Positions 51,547 to 60,130 of a stretch of 64,000 bases of DNA are shown one piece after another (within the stretch, counting starts at the first letter, position 1; the number at the start of each line of letters is the position of its first letter). The position numbers were made by a program, and so were the translations under genes. Origin of the DNA: Alphaproteobacteria bacterium (GTDB taxonomy: Bacteria; Pseudomonadota; Alphaproteobacteria; Micropepsales; Micropepsaceae); contig JACKLF010000002.1 in NCBI GenBank assembly GCA_024236055.1, forward strand, positions 1-64,000. The letters run 5' to 3'. The notes under the pieces are model-generated. The model had not been told where the DNA came from, ran no database searches, and saw only the letters and a program-made list of their open reading frames with translations.

Positions 51547-53646
51547 CTAACGCATTTTCTTGAAACGGATTTCGCTGGTGTCGCTGCGTCCTTCGGCATC
51601 GACGACCGTCACGCGGGCAAGCCCTTCACCCGCCGGTGTGTAAAGCGCGGGCGCGAACCGGTCGAAACTGCCCAACAGCGCGCCATTCACCAGCCAGGTC
51701 AGCGGCGCCTTTCCGCCATCCGCCTTGAACTGCAGGGCCGAATCGCGCGCGTGGCTGTTCGGCAGCGGCACCACCGCGCCATTGGGCGGCCAGGCGATGG
51801 ATGGCGGCGGCAGTTGCGCGACGCGCTGCACCGGCGCGGGCGCGGTGGACTGGCGCGAGAAGACACGCAATGACGGCGGCAGGTCGGAGGTGTTGCGCGC
51901 CGTGATCGCATCCTTCGGCATGGGCGGCGCGGGGCGGCGATCGGGCGGCAACAGCCCAAACATCTTGAGCAGGATCGGAGCGGCGCTGTCGCGGCCGACA
52001 TGACCGGCGCGCGGCGTGCCATCGGCACGGCCCACCCACACCGCCACCGTATAGTCGTTGGAAAAACCCACCGACCAGGCATCGCGGAATCCGTAAGAGG
52101 TGCCGGTCTTGAAGCCGATGGTGCGGCGGCGGTTCAGACCCTGGCCCATCGCCCAGCCATCGGGCAGCGACACGCCATCCAGGATATCGCGTAGGTACCA
52201 GGCCGCGACCGGACCGAACAGGCGATGCGCCGTCTTCGGCGGCGACCCCTGAAGGTAATTGAGGCCGCGCGCGGTGCCGCCTTCGGCAATGCCCGCATAG
52301 AGCATGGCGACATCGCGCAAGGGCACACCCAACCCGCCCAGCGCCACCGGCAGGCTGGGGGCGCCGTCAAAGGCCAGATGCGCGCCCGCATTCCTGAGCG
52401 CCAGGGTGAAGGCCAGCGGACCCACCCGGTCCAGCACCATCACGGCGGGAATGTTCAGCGACATCTGCAGCGCATCGCGCGCCGTGACCGCGCCCTGGAA
52501 CTGGCCGTCGAAATCGCGCGGCGCGTAATCGCCGAAGCTGGTCGGCTGATCCTCCATGCGGCTTTGCGGATGCAGGATCAGCTCGTCGAAGGCCATGCCA
52601 TAGATGAAGGGCTTGAGCGCCGATCCGGGCGAACGGGCGCGGTTGGCCAGGTCGACCTGGCCGGACGGCCCCCAGTAATTGGTGCCGCCGACATAGGCGA
52701 CGACATTGCGCGTCCTGTTTTCCACCACCACCAGCGCGACATCGCCGCCATCGTCCAGATAGGCGCGCTCCTGCCGGGCCAGCCGTTCGGCGGCGGTCTG
52801 TATGTTGGCATTGATGGTGGTCTTAAGCGCGGTCTTTGCCGGATATGCCAGCACCAGATGCTGGGCCAGATGCGGCGCGTTCAGCGGCATGGGCTGGCGG
52901 GCAAAGGGCACGCCTTCCCTGCGCGCGGCGGCGGCATCGCCCGGGGTGACCACGCCCTCCTCCACCATGCGCGCCAGCACATGATCGCGGCCGGCCAGCG
53001 CGGCCTGGGCGTGGCGGTCGGGGCGCTGGCGCGTCGGCGACTGGGGCAGCGCCACCAGCAGCGCGCTTTGCGCCAGGTCCAGGCTGGCGGGCTCCTTGCC
53101 GAAATAGGACAGCGATGCGGCGCGCACCCCTTCCAGGTTGCCGCCCATCGGCGCCAGGGTCAGATACAGCGACAGAATCCGGTCCTTGGAATAGCGCTCC
53201 TCAAGCTGCACCGCGCGCAAGATCTGCAGGAACTTGGCCGTCACATTGTGGTGGCGGAAAATATCCGGCTCCAGCAGGCGCGCGACCTGCATGGTCAGGG
53301 TCGAGCCGCCCGACACGACATGTCCGGCCGAGACGAACTGAACCGCCGCGCGCAGCAGCGCCGCCGGATCGACGCCGAAATGGCTGTCGAAGCGCTGGTC
53401 TTCATAGGCCTTCAGCATGGTGAGGTAACGCGATCCCACCTGGGAGGCGTTGGTGTGAATGCGCCAGGCGCCGTCCTTTGACAGGAAGGCGCGCAGCAGC
53501 GTGCCGTCATCGGCCACCACTTCGGGCGACAGGCTATTGGCGCGCGTCAGGTCCGGCGGATTGGCGCGGTCGGCGGTGATCAGGGCCAGGCCGGCGCCCA
53601 GCGCCAGCCGGCCCGCGAACACCAGCCTGCCCCGCAGCCGCGTCAT
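51547..53646 (-). CDS. pbpC: Penicillin-binding protein 1C
   Basis: This 699-residue bifunctional peptidoglycan synthase has an N-terminal anchor (RLVFAGRLALGAGLALI). A GT51 glycosyltransferase domain has the catalytic EDQRFDSHFGVD and GGSTLTMQVARLL. A transpeptidase domain has the Ser-x-x-Lys in ARSPGSALKPFIYG, the SLN motif MSLNIPAV and KTGTSYGFRDAW. The C-terminal BiPBP_C domain (PPSIAWPPNGAVVP to SEIRFKK) is specific to PBP1C. It overlaps the alpha-2-macroglobulin gene by four bases, the well-known pbpC-yfhM pairing. Confidence 0.96.
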   Translation of the reverse strand: MTRLRGRLVFAGRLALGAGLALITADRANPPDLTRANSLSPEVVADDGTLLRAFLSKDGAWRIHTNASQVGSRYLTMLKAYEDQRFDSHFGVDPAALLRAAVQFVSAGHVVSGGSTLTMQVARLLEPDIFRHHNVTAKFLQILRAVQLEERYSKDRILSLYLTLAPMGGNLEGVRAASLSYFGKEPASLDLAQSALLVALPQSPTRQRPDRHAQAALAGRDHVLARMVEEGVVTPGDAAAARREGVPFARQPMPLNAPHLAQHLVLAYPAKTALKTTINANIQTAAERLARQERAYLDDGGDVALVVVENRTRNVVAYVGGTNYWGPSGQVDLANRARSPGSALKPFIYGMAFDELILHPQSRMEDQPTSFGDYAPRDFDGQFQGAVTARDALQMSLNIPAVMVLDRVGPLAFTLALRNAGAHLAFDGAPSLPVALGGLGVPLRDVAMLYAGIAEGGTARGLNYLQGSPPKTAHRLFGPVAAWYLRDILDGVSLPDGWAMGQGLNRRRTIGFKTGTSYGFRDAWSVGFSNDYTVAVWVGRADGTPRAGHVGRDSAAPILLKMFGLLPPDRRPAPPMPKDAITARNTSDLPPSLRVFSRQSTAPAPVQRVAQLPPPSIAWPPNGAVVPLPNSHARDSALQFKADGGKAPLTWLVNGALLGSFDRFAPALYTPAGEGLARVTVVDAEGRSDTSEIRFKKMR

Positions 53647-56600
53647 TCCTTGCCAATCGTCATCTGTCCAACGGACGTGCGCGCATGCACGGCGGGAGCG
53701 TACATGTCCACCGCATCGGCCGCCGGCAGGGTGAAGCGGCCCACCGACACGGCGCGCGCGATATAGGCGATGTGGAAGCTGGGCGTCGGCTCGGGGCCCT
53801 TGCGGTTGGGCGGGCGATAACGCTGGCCGATGTCGAAGGTGGCGACAAAGCGGTCGTCGCGCGCATCCTGGCTGCTGGCATAGGTCAGATCGCCCACAAA
53901 GGGATAAGCCTTGGCGTCGTCGCCCTTCAGCGGCTGCTCGATCTCAAGCCCGGCGGGCAGAAGATCGACGATGCCCATCTGGTGATAGACATTGTTGGGC
54001 ATCTGGCCGCTGATCTCCACGATCACCCGGTCGTTCTGGTGCAGGGACGAAACATCGGCGGGCGATCCCGACATGGTCCAGATGCTCTTATTCAGGCTGA
54101 GGCCATCGGCGGTGGGCGGCAGCGCCGCATCGGGCGTGCCGCTGACCGCGGTGGTGCGCCAGACCTGGGCATCGCCCTTGTTGGCCACCGTCACACCGGC
54201 ATCCAGCTGCGTCAGCGTCGGCGACAGGCGCACCGCGCCCGCCCGTTCCTGTGCCGGCTTGCCGTTCACGGTGACGTTCAGCGGCGTCTTCTGGCGGGTC
54301 AGGGCATAGGCGGCGCGCAGCATCCAGCCCTTTTCCTGGGTGGTGGTGTTCTGGGCGCGCATGTCCATACCGCGCGCCTTGTCCATCAGCACCGGGACCA
54401 GATCGGCCTTGCCGCTTTCGGCCGCCAGCGCCAGCGTGCCCGACAGGTCGCGCAGCAGCGAGCCGTAAACGTCGTGCGGATAACTGGCGGGATTGGCATT
54501 GACCAGCAGCGTGCGGGCGCGGGCAAAGCCATATTCGGTGCGCGAACGGTCGCCCACCGCGGCCGCCGCCGCCCCGGTCAGCGCCGCCGCCAGCGCCGAG
54601 CTCATCTTGCTGACGCGAGTATCGCTGAAATAGCGCAGGTCGCTGACATTGGCCTGGCCGTTCGAGGCCAGCACATAGAAAGCATAGGCACGGGCCAGAT
54701 CGTCGCCGCCGCCCGACGCAACCTGGCGCATCCAGTTCGTGCCGCGCGCCAGCGCATCATTGGCCACGACAAAGCCGCGCGCCTTGGCCTGGACCAGGAA
54801 GTCCATGGCATAGACGCCCAGGAAGGGTTCGGAATCGCCGCCCGGTCCCCACATGCCGAAATCGCCGCGCACGGTCTGCATGTCCAGCACCTTGTCGATC
54901 GACGCCTGGATGCGGTCCTTCAGTGCCGCATCGCGCGGCAGACCGGCCAGGTCGGCGACATCGTTGAACAGCAGCAGCGGCTGGGCGCGCGACACGGTCT
55001 GTTCCAGACAGCCGAAGGGATACTTGTCCAGCCACTTCAGAAGCCCGGCCACATTCGACCAGCCATGCGCCGCCGAAACCGAGAGACTGACCGAGGCGGT
55101 GGACGGCACCAGGCCGGCAATCAATGTGCGGTTGGCAACATAGTCCGTGCCCGCCGCCAACGGCACTTCTTCCTCGCGCGTCTGGTCAAGCTGGCTGGGC
55201 CGCACCTGGATCGGCCAGCCATGGCTGACATGGAATCCGTTCGGCCCGGTCACATCCAGGGTGATGTTGGCGATGCCGATGCCGGCGCCCGTCAAGGTCA
55301 CCGGCACCAGCGCGCGCTGCTGGCGCGACAGGGTCTGTTTGACCACGGTCCTGGCGCCGCCAGGCAGCGACACCGGACCATGCGTGGTGATGATGGCGGC
55401 ATAGGCGCCGGGCGCGCCCTCCACATTGTCCAGGTTCAGCGCCGCCTCGATCCGGTCGCCGGGCGCCAGGAAGCGCGGCAGCACCAGGTCGGCGACGACG
55501 GGATCGCGCACCACAAGCATCTTGTCGGCATGGCCCAGCTTGTCGGCGCTCCAGGCCACGGCCATCAGGCGCAGCGAGCCGTTGAAATCGGGGATCGCCA
55601 GCGGAATGACCGCCGTGCCGTCGGGCTTGACCTTCACGATGCCGGAGAACAGCGCGACGGTCTTTTGCGGCACCACCGCCAGCGAACGGCCGCCGAAACT
55701 GTCGCCGCCTTCGCGCAAGGACCCCACCGCACCCTTTTCGGCGCGGATCAGCCGGCCGTAATCGTCGCGCATCATCACGCCCAGCCGCCGCTTGCCGAAA
55801 TAGTGATCGGCCGGATCCGGCGACTTGAAATCGGTGAGCTGCAGAATGCCCTCATCGACCGCCGCCACGGTGACATAGGCGGCCTCGCTGGCCAGGCCCG
55901 TCAGCTTGACCGGCACGTTGACCGTCTGGCGCGGGCGCACCTTGTCCGGCACGCCCAGCGCGATGCCCAGCGTGCGCGGGCCATTGTCGACCGCGATCCA
56001 GGCCACGCCGATGGAACGCACCGGCTCGCGCCCCGTCACCTGCGACAGCGGGCGATAGTCCGTCACCAGCACATAGGCGCCCGCCCCCCAGTCGGCGGAC
56101 ACCGGGATGTCGACCGTCGCGCCGCCGGCCGGCGCATCGATCAGTCGGGACGAAAACACCTTGTCGGAGGCGATCACCACCAGCGCCTTGCCGTTGGCGT
56201 TCGGCTTGATGCGCACATGCGCCACCGAGCCGGGCGCATAGGACGGCTTGTCCGCCGCCACCGGTATGCGGTCGGGCCGGTCGCCGGCGCTGGAGGCCGC
56301 CCAGCCGGAATAGAAGCGGTAGCTGGAGGCGGCGCCCGATCTGGGATCGGTGATGGTCAGCCGATAGGTGCCCCAGCCCATGGACTGGGCCAGCTTGAGC
56401 GGCGCACCCGCGGCGATGTTCATGGTGGTGGAGGTGATCAGCCGGTCGCGCGTGACCGACTCGTAACGCCATTCGCCGTTGGACTGGAACCACTGATAGG
56501 TCGTGTCCTCGCGCACCCAGCTGACCGTCAGCCCCGAAAGGGCGACGCGCTTGCCGCTTTTGTCGATGGCGATCGCCTCGAACCCCGCGCGGGCATTTTC

Positions 56601-58535
56601 CGGCACCGAGCCGCCATCGAAATCCGGGCGGATGCCGATGGAAACGTCATGGGTGCGGATGGGAATGTCGGTGCTGCGGTCGGTGGTGCGCCCGCCCGGC
56701 TCGTGAATGGACACCCGCACCGTGGCCTTCAACGGCAGGGTGGTATCGGCCAGCGCCCCGGTATTGCCGGTGATGGTGGTCACGCCCGCCGCATTGGTGC
56801 GCGGCACGGTCATGTCGACCCGCGTTTCAGAAAAGCTGTCGTCCATGCGCCCGAAGCGATAGCCCTTATATTGCGGCCAGGGATCGGGATCGGCGGCAAT
56901 GGTGGCTTCGGCGTCGCCGGTCAGGTTCGAGCCCGGCGCGCCATAGAGGAAGCGCGCCTCGGCCCGGACATGGAAATCGTCACCCGGTGCGATCTGCTTT
57001 TCCTCAGCGGCCAGCGTCACTTTCAGCCGCTGAGGCACGAAATCGGCGACATCGAACTGCACCCGGCCCACCGCATCGGCCTTGGGATCGATATAGGCGC
57101 TGATCTGCCAGCGGCCATGCGGCGCACTGGCGGACAGCGGCAGGCTCCAGGCGGCGCTGCCCGCCAGCAGCTTGTCGCCGCTGACGGTGATACGGCCCAC
57201 CTCGATCCCGTCGGGGCGCTGGGCCACCAGCGTCAGGGGCGCGTTCAGTGCCGCGCCGACCCGGTCGCGCAGCATCGCCACCGCCTGCACCGTCTCGCCG
57301 GGGCGATAGACGCCGCGCTCGGTATAAAGCCAGGCGTCGACCGGGCCGGGGCTGGCCCGCCCGCCCACGCCGCGGTCGGTCAGGTCGAAGGCCGAGCGGC
57401 GCAAATCCAGGAAACTGAAATCGCCGCCGCGGCCATAGGCCATCACCATCACCGGCTGGTCGCCGCCGGTGGCACGCAAAAGCCCGGCGTCAAAGTCGGC
57501 GCGGCCATTGCTGTCGGTCACCACGCTGGCCAATTGGTTGTTGTTGCGCGCGATCAGGGTCATGCGCACCCCGTCCAGCGGCGTCGCCCGGCTGTAGGAG
57601 CGGGCGAACACCGTCAGCCCCACGCCGGAGGCGGCGCGGTCGGCGGTGAAGCTGGTCAGCGAAATATCGGAATCGACCACCCATTGCGTCGCCATCTGCG
57701 CGCCATAGTCGTCGTCATCGACCTTCTTGGCCGCATCGGACGCCACCAGCACATAGGCGCCGGGCTTCTTGCCCTTCAACACGTCATGGATGGGAATCTG
57801 GGTGACGACGCTGCCGTTCTTGACGTTGTCGACCGCCATGGTGCCGGACCACACCACCGCGCCTTGTGAATTTTCGAGCTGCTTTTCGTCCCAGCCGTAA
57901 AGCTGTGTCTGGTCGACCGCACCGGTCTCGATCTGCGACAGCAGCCGGTCGCCGACGCGGATGATCTTCAGGTCGAGCTTTTCGACATTGACGGTGGTGA
58001 CCGGCACGCCCGCCGCATTCTCGCGCGGCAGGATGATGCCGCCGGCGAACCGCACCAGCGCCGGCTTGTCGCGCAGTTCCACCGGCACCGTCTCGGCCGT
58101 CAGGGTGGAGCCGTCGGCAGCGGGCAGCCCATCCTTCAGGCTGACATTGTAGGTCTTGTCAAAAGAAAGCCCCGCCACGCACAGGCGGGTATCGACCACA
58201 TGCACCGCCACCTTAGTGTCGGGATCGATGGTCAGATAGTCCTGGTAGTGGGTCTTGCCGCTGGCATCCAGCGCGCGGGTGAAGACCAGACAGGCTTCCG
58301 GCTCGGGCTTGGAGACATCGACCTCCAGCCGGCGAAAGGCGAATTCGCGCGGCGTGGCCGCGCCGCCGGACTGCGCGGTTCCGCCGGTGACGGCGGACAG
58401 GCCATCCTGCAGGCGGGCCAGCATGCCGCCTTCCTGGGGGATGCCGATGACGAACACCGCGGCCAGGGCCGCCGCCGCCAGGAACGCCAGGGCGCCGCCG
58501 ATGACGAGCAGAAGACGCTTTTTCCTGTCGTCCAT
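53643..58535 (-). CDS. yfhM: Bacterial alpha-2-macroglobulin, thioester type
   Basis: This 1630-residue periplasmic protease-trapping protein has an N-terminal membrane anchor (LLLVIGGALAFLAAAALAAVFVIG) rather than a lipobox. Several macroglobulin domains follow (WLYTERGVYRPGETVQAVAMLRDR, PSYAPGSVAHVRIKP). The bait and A2M family core contain GDRIEAALNLDNVEG. The thioester motif is Cys1176-Leu-Glu-Gln in YPFGCLEQTVSRAQPLL. The TED helices (WLDKYPF onward) and receptor-like C-terminal domain complete it. It probably inactivates host or competitor proteases while PBP1C repairs the wall. Its length is close to E. coli YfhM (1653). Confidence 0.95.
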   Translation of the reverse strand: MDDRKKRLLLVIGGALAFLAAAALAAVFVIGIPQEGGMLARLQDGLSAVTGGTAQSGGAATPREFAFRRLEVDVSKPEPEACLVFTRALDASGKTHYQDYLTIDPDTKVAVHVVDTRLCVAGLSFDKTYNVSLKDGLPAADGSTLTAETVPVELRDKPALVRFAGGIILPRENAAGVPVTTVNVEKLDLKIIRVGDRLLSQIETGAVDQTQLYGWDEKQLENSQGAVVWSGTMAVDNVKNGSVVTQIPIHDVLKGKKPGAYVLVASDAAKKVDDDDYGAQMATQWVVDSDISLTSFTADRAASGVGLTVFARSYSRATPLDGVRMTLIARNNNQLASVVTDSNGRADFDAGLLRATGGDQPVMVMAYGRGGDFSFLDLRRSAFDLTDRGVGGRASPGPVDAWLYTERGVYRPGETVQAVAMLRDRVGAALNAPLTLVAQRPDGIEVGRITVSGDKLLAGSAAWSLPLSASAPHGRWQISAYIDPKADAVGRVQFDVADFVPQRLKVTLAAEEKQIAPGDDFHVRAEARFLYGAPGSNLTGDAEATIAADPDPWPQYKGYRFGRMDDSFSETRVDMTVPRTNAAGVTTITGNTGALADTTLPLKATVRVSIHEPGGRTTDRSTDIPIRTHDVSIGIRPDFDGGSVPENARAGFEAIAIDKSGKRVALSGLTVSWVREDTTYQWFQSNGEWRYESVTRDRLITSTTMNIAAGAPLKLAQSMGWGTYRLTITDPRSGAASSYRFYSGWAASSAGDRPDRIPVAADKPSYAPGSVAHVRIKPNANGKALVVIASDKVFSSRLIDAPAGGATVDIPVSADWGAGAYVLVTDYRPLSQVTGREPVRSIGVAWIAVDNGPRTLGIALGVPDKVRPRQTVNVPVKLTGLASEAAYVTVAAVDEGILQLTDFKSPDPADHYFGKRRLGVMMRDDYGRLIRAEKGAVGSLREGGDSFGGRSLAVVPQKTVALFSGIVKVKPDGTAVIPLAIPDFNGSLRLMAVAWSADKLGHADKMLVVRDPVVADLVLPRFLAPGDRIEAALNLDNVEGAPGAYAAIITTHGPVSLPGGARTVVKQTLSRQQRALVPVTLTGAGIGIANITLDVTGPNGFHVSHGWPIQVRPSQLDQTREEEVPLAAGTDYVANRTLIAGLVPSTASVSLSVSAAHGWSNVAGLLKWLDKYPFGCLEQTVSRAQPLLLFNDVADLAGLPRDAALKDRIQASIDKVLDMQTVRGDFGMWGPGGDSEPFLGVYAMDFLVQAKARGFVVANDALARGTNWMRQVASGGGDDLARAYAFYVLASNGQANVSDLRYFSDTRVSKMSSALAAALTGAAAAAVGDRSRTEYGFARARTLLVNANPASYPHDVYGSLLRDLSGTLALAAESGKADLVPVLMDKARGMDMRAQNTTTQEKGWMLRAAYALTRQKTPLNVTVNGKPAQERAGAVRLSPTLTQLDAGVTVANKGDAQVWRTTAVSGTPDAALPPTADGLSLNKSIWTMSGSPADVSSLHQNDRVIVEISGQMPNNVYHQMGIVDLLPAGLEIEQPLKGDDAKAYPFVGDLTYASSQDARDDRFVATFDIGQRYRPPNRKGPEPTPSFHIAYIARAVSVGRFTLPAADAVDMYAPAVHARTSVGQMTIGKE

Positions 58536-58646
58536 TTGTTCCCCCGGATATCTCGCGGGGGCGAGCCTAGAACCGCGGCCATGTGCCTGCCAACACGAAG
58601 CGGGCGCAAATCGGCGCCGGCGGCGGACAAAGCGGTTGGTATCTGC

Positions 58647-59966
58647 CTATTTTGCAGCGGGACAATCGACCTTTCCGACGATCCGTCCGGGCTGGTTCGC
58701 CCGTGCGGCATAAAAATGACAGTTGCGGGTGGGATTTCCCGCCGAATCGTAGAGTTCGACAGTCCAGCCATCGGCAGCGCGCGTCATCAGCAGAAAGCCG
58801 AATCCACCCGCCGAAACGCCCTTGGTCACGCGCACCGTCTCGGGGCCCTGGAAGATCGCGCCATACAGATCCTTGGGCGTCACATCCAGAATGTCGCCGC
58901 CATTGCCGGCCACGATCTGGGGCGGCACCGACCTGTCATAATTGATCGCCTCGAAAGTGTGGATGTGTCCCGACAGCTGCAGCGTGACATTGGGCGCGAT
59001 CAGCGGCGCATCCGCGCCCTTTGCCAGCGCCGCGTCATGCACGGCCTGCACCAGCGTACGGTTGCCGCCGATGGGAAGGCCAAGGGGGCCGGTGATCGCC
59101 GCCCAGATGGGACGATGATGCACAAACCAGACGGGTCCCTGAATCTGGCCCAGCGCGCCGATCTCGGCGGTATAGGCGGGCAGATCCTGTTCATTGGTTG
59201 CGCGGTCCGGCGCGCTGGCGTCATCCATCACCGCCAGACGCAGCTTGCCCAGATCGACGGTGAACATGGGAATGTGATTCACGCAAGGGACGCCGTCGCG
59301 GTGGGCCAGCGGCCCCAGCAGGCGCAGCCAGCCGGTGCCTTCGCGCGAACATTCCTCGTGATTGCCGCGCGCCAGGACCCAGGGCGCCGCCGCCAGCAGC
59401 GGCGCGGCGGGGTCGAAGAAATCAGCCTGCCAGGCCGGGCCGTTGTCACCCCAGGGCGAACCGGCGCACCCGGCATCGCCCGGCGGACAGGGCGTTTCAC
59501 GATAAAGATAGTCGCCGACATGGATCACCAGATCGGGGCGCAGTTTCGCCGCGGCCGCCGCCAGACCGGGAAAGGGCCATTCCTGCGGCGTGTTGCAATC
59601 CTGCAGAACCTTGTTCAGCAGCCGGCAGCCGGTATCGCCCAGGACCAGGATGCGGCGCGGATCGGCCACCGGCATGGGCAGCGCCACACCGTCAATATTT
59701 GCGGCCGATGTTCCTACGGGCACCCTGGCGGCGCAGAGCAGCGGGAATTTGTCATTGGGCGCCGCGCGCACGCTCATGGCGATATCGCCGCCATCGGTGT
59801 GCATGACCGGACAGGTGGCGGCCCGGGTGATCAGCCGCGCCTCATAGCCACCATCTGCAATCGCCTGAACCCAGGCTGTGCCGGCGGTTGGCGCGGCCTG
59901 TCCCGATGCGGCGGCAGGCAAACAGACCAGCAGGCAGAGGATCAGATGCTTCAGGGAACGCTTCAT
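58647..59966 (-). CDS. Secreted calcineurin-like metallophosphoesterase
   Basis: The 439-residue protein has a signal peptide (MKRSLKHLILCLLVCLPAAASGQA). The metallophosphoesterase motifs come in order: ILVLGDTGCRL, LVIHVGDYLYRETPCP, VLARGNHEEC, VWFVHHRPIWA and LQLSGHIHTFEAINY. A strand-rich tail ends with two Cys, suggesting disulfide stability. It resembles purple-acid-phosphatase-like enzymes and may act on phosphomonoesters in the periplasm. I chose the ATG at 59964-59966 because the longer in-frame frame lacks a signal. Confidence 0.88.
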   Translation of the reverse strand: MKRSLKHLILCLLVCLPAAASGQAAPTAGTAWVQAIADGGYEARLITRAATCPVMHTDGGDIAMSVRAAPNDKFPLLCAARVPVGTSAANIDGVALPMPVADPRRILVLGDTGCRLLNKVLQDCNTPQEWPFPGLAAAAAKLRPDLVIHVGDYLYRETPCPPGDAGCAGSPWGDNGPAWQADFFDPAAPLLAAAPWVLARGNHEECSREGTGWLRLLGPLAHRDGVPCVNHIPMFTVDLGKLRLAVMDDASAPDRATNEQDLPAYTAEIGALGQIQGPVWFVHHRPIWAAITGPLGLPIGGNRTLVQAVHDAALAKGADAPLIAPNVTLQLSGHIHTFEAINYDRSVPPQIVAGNGGDILDVTPKDLYGAIFQGPETVRVTKGVSAGGFGFLLMTRAADGWTVELYDSAGNPTRNCHFYAARANQPGRIVGKVDCPAAK

Positions 59967-60007
59967 GCACGGGCTCGCGGACAATCGCGCGCAGCCTAAA
60001 GCGCAAT

Positions 60008-60104
60008 CCGAAAAGCGCGAAGCGATTTTCGGGCAAATCGCGCGACAGTTCAAAAAGATAGAGCGTGTGAGCGTTTCAAAGAAGCGCGATCATGCTCTAG
60101 CCTC
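60008..60104. repeat. Palindromic intergenic repeat of Rhizobiales type
   Basis: CCGAAAAGCGC-GAA-GCGATTTTCGG (60008-60032) is a hairpin, followed by AAAGATAGAGCG and, at 60087-60099, GATCATGCTCTAG. The combination of a CCGAAAA...TTTTCGG hairpin, AAAGATAGAGC and ATCATGCTCTAG is the layout of the mosaic intergenic repeats I know from Rhizobiales genomes. No gene is present in the 59967-60130 interval. Confidence 0.5.
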
Positions 60105-60130
60105 GCCGGACAGATGAAAACAGCCGCCGC

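Noticed and set aside
53685..57869. A 1,394-residue open frame on the plus strand opposite the alpha-2-macroglobulin gene
   Set aside because: The minus-strand frame has clear A2M domains and CLEQ. The plus frame is Arg/Gly/His-rich, without any motif, as expected from high third-position GC.
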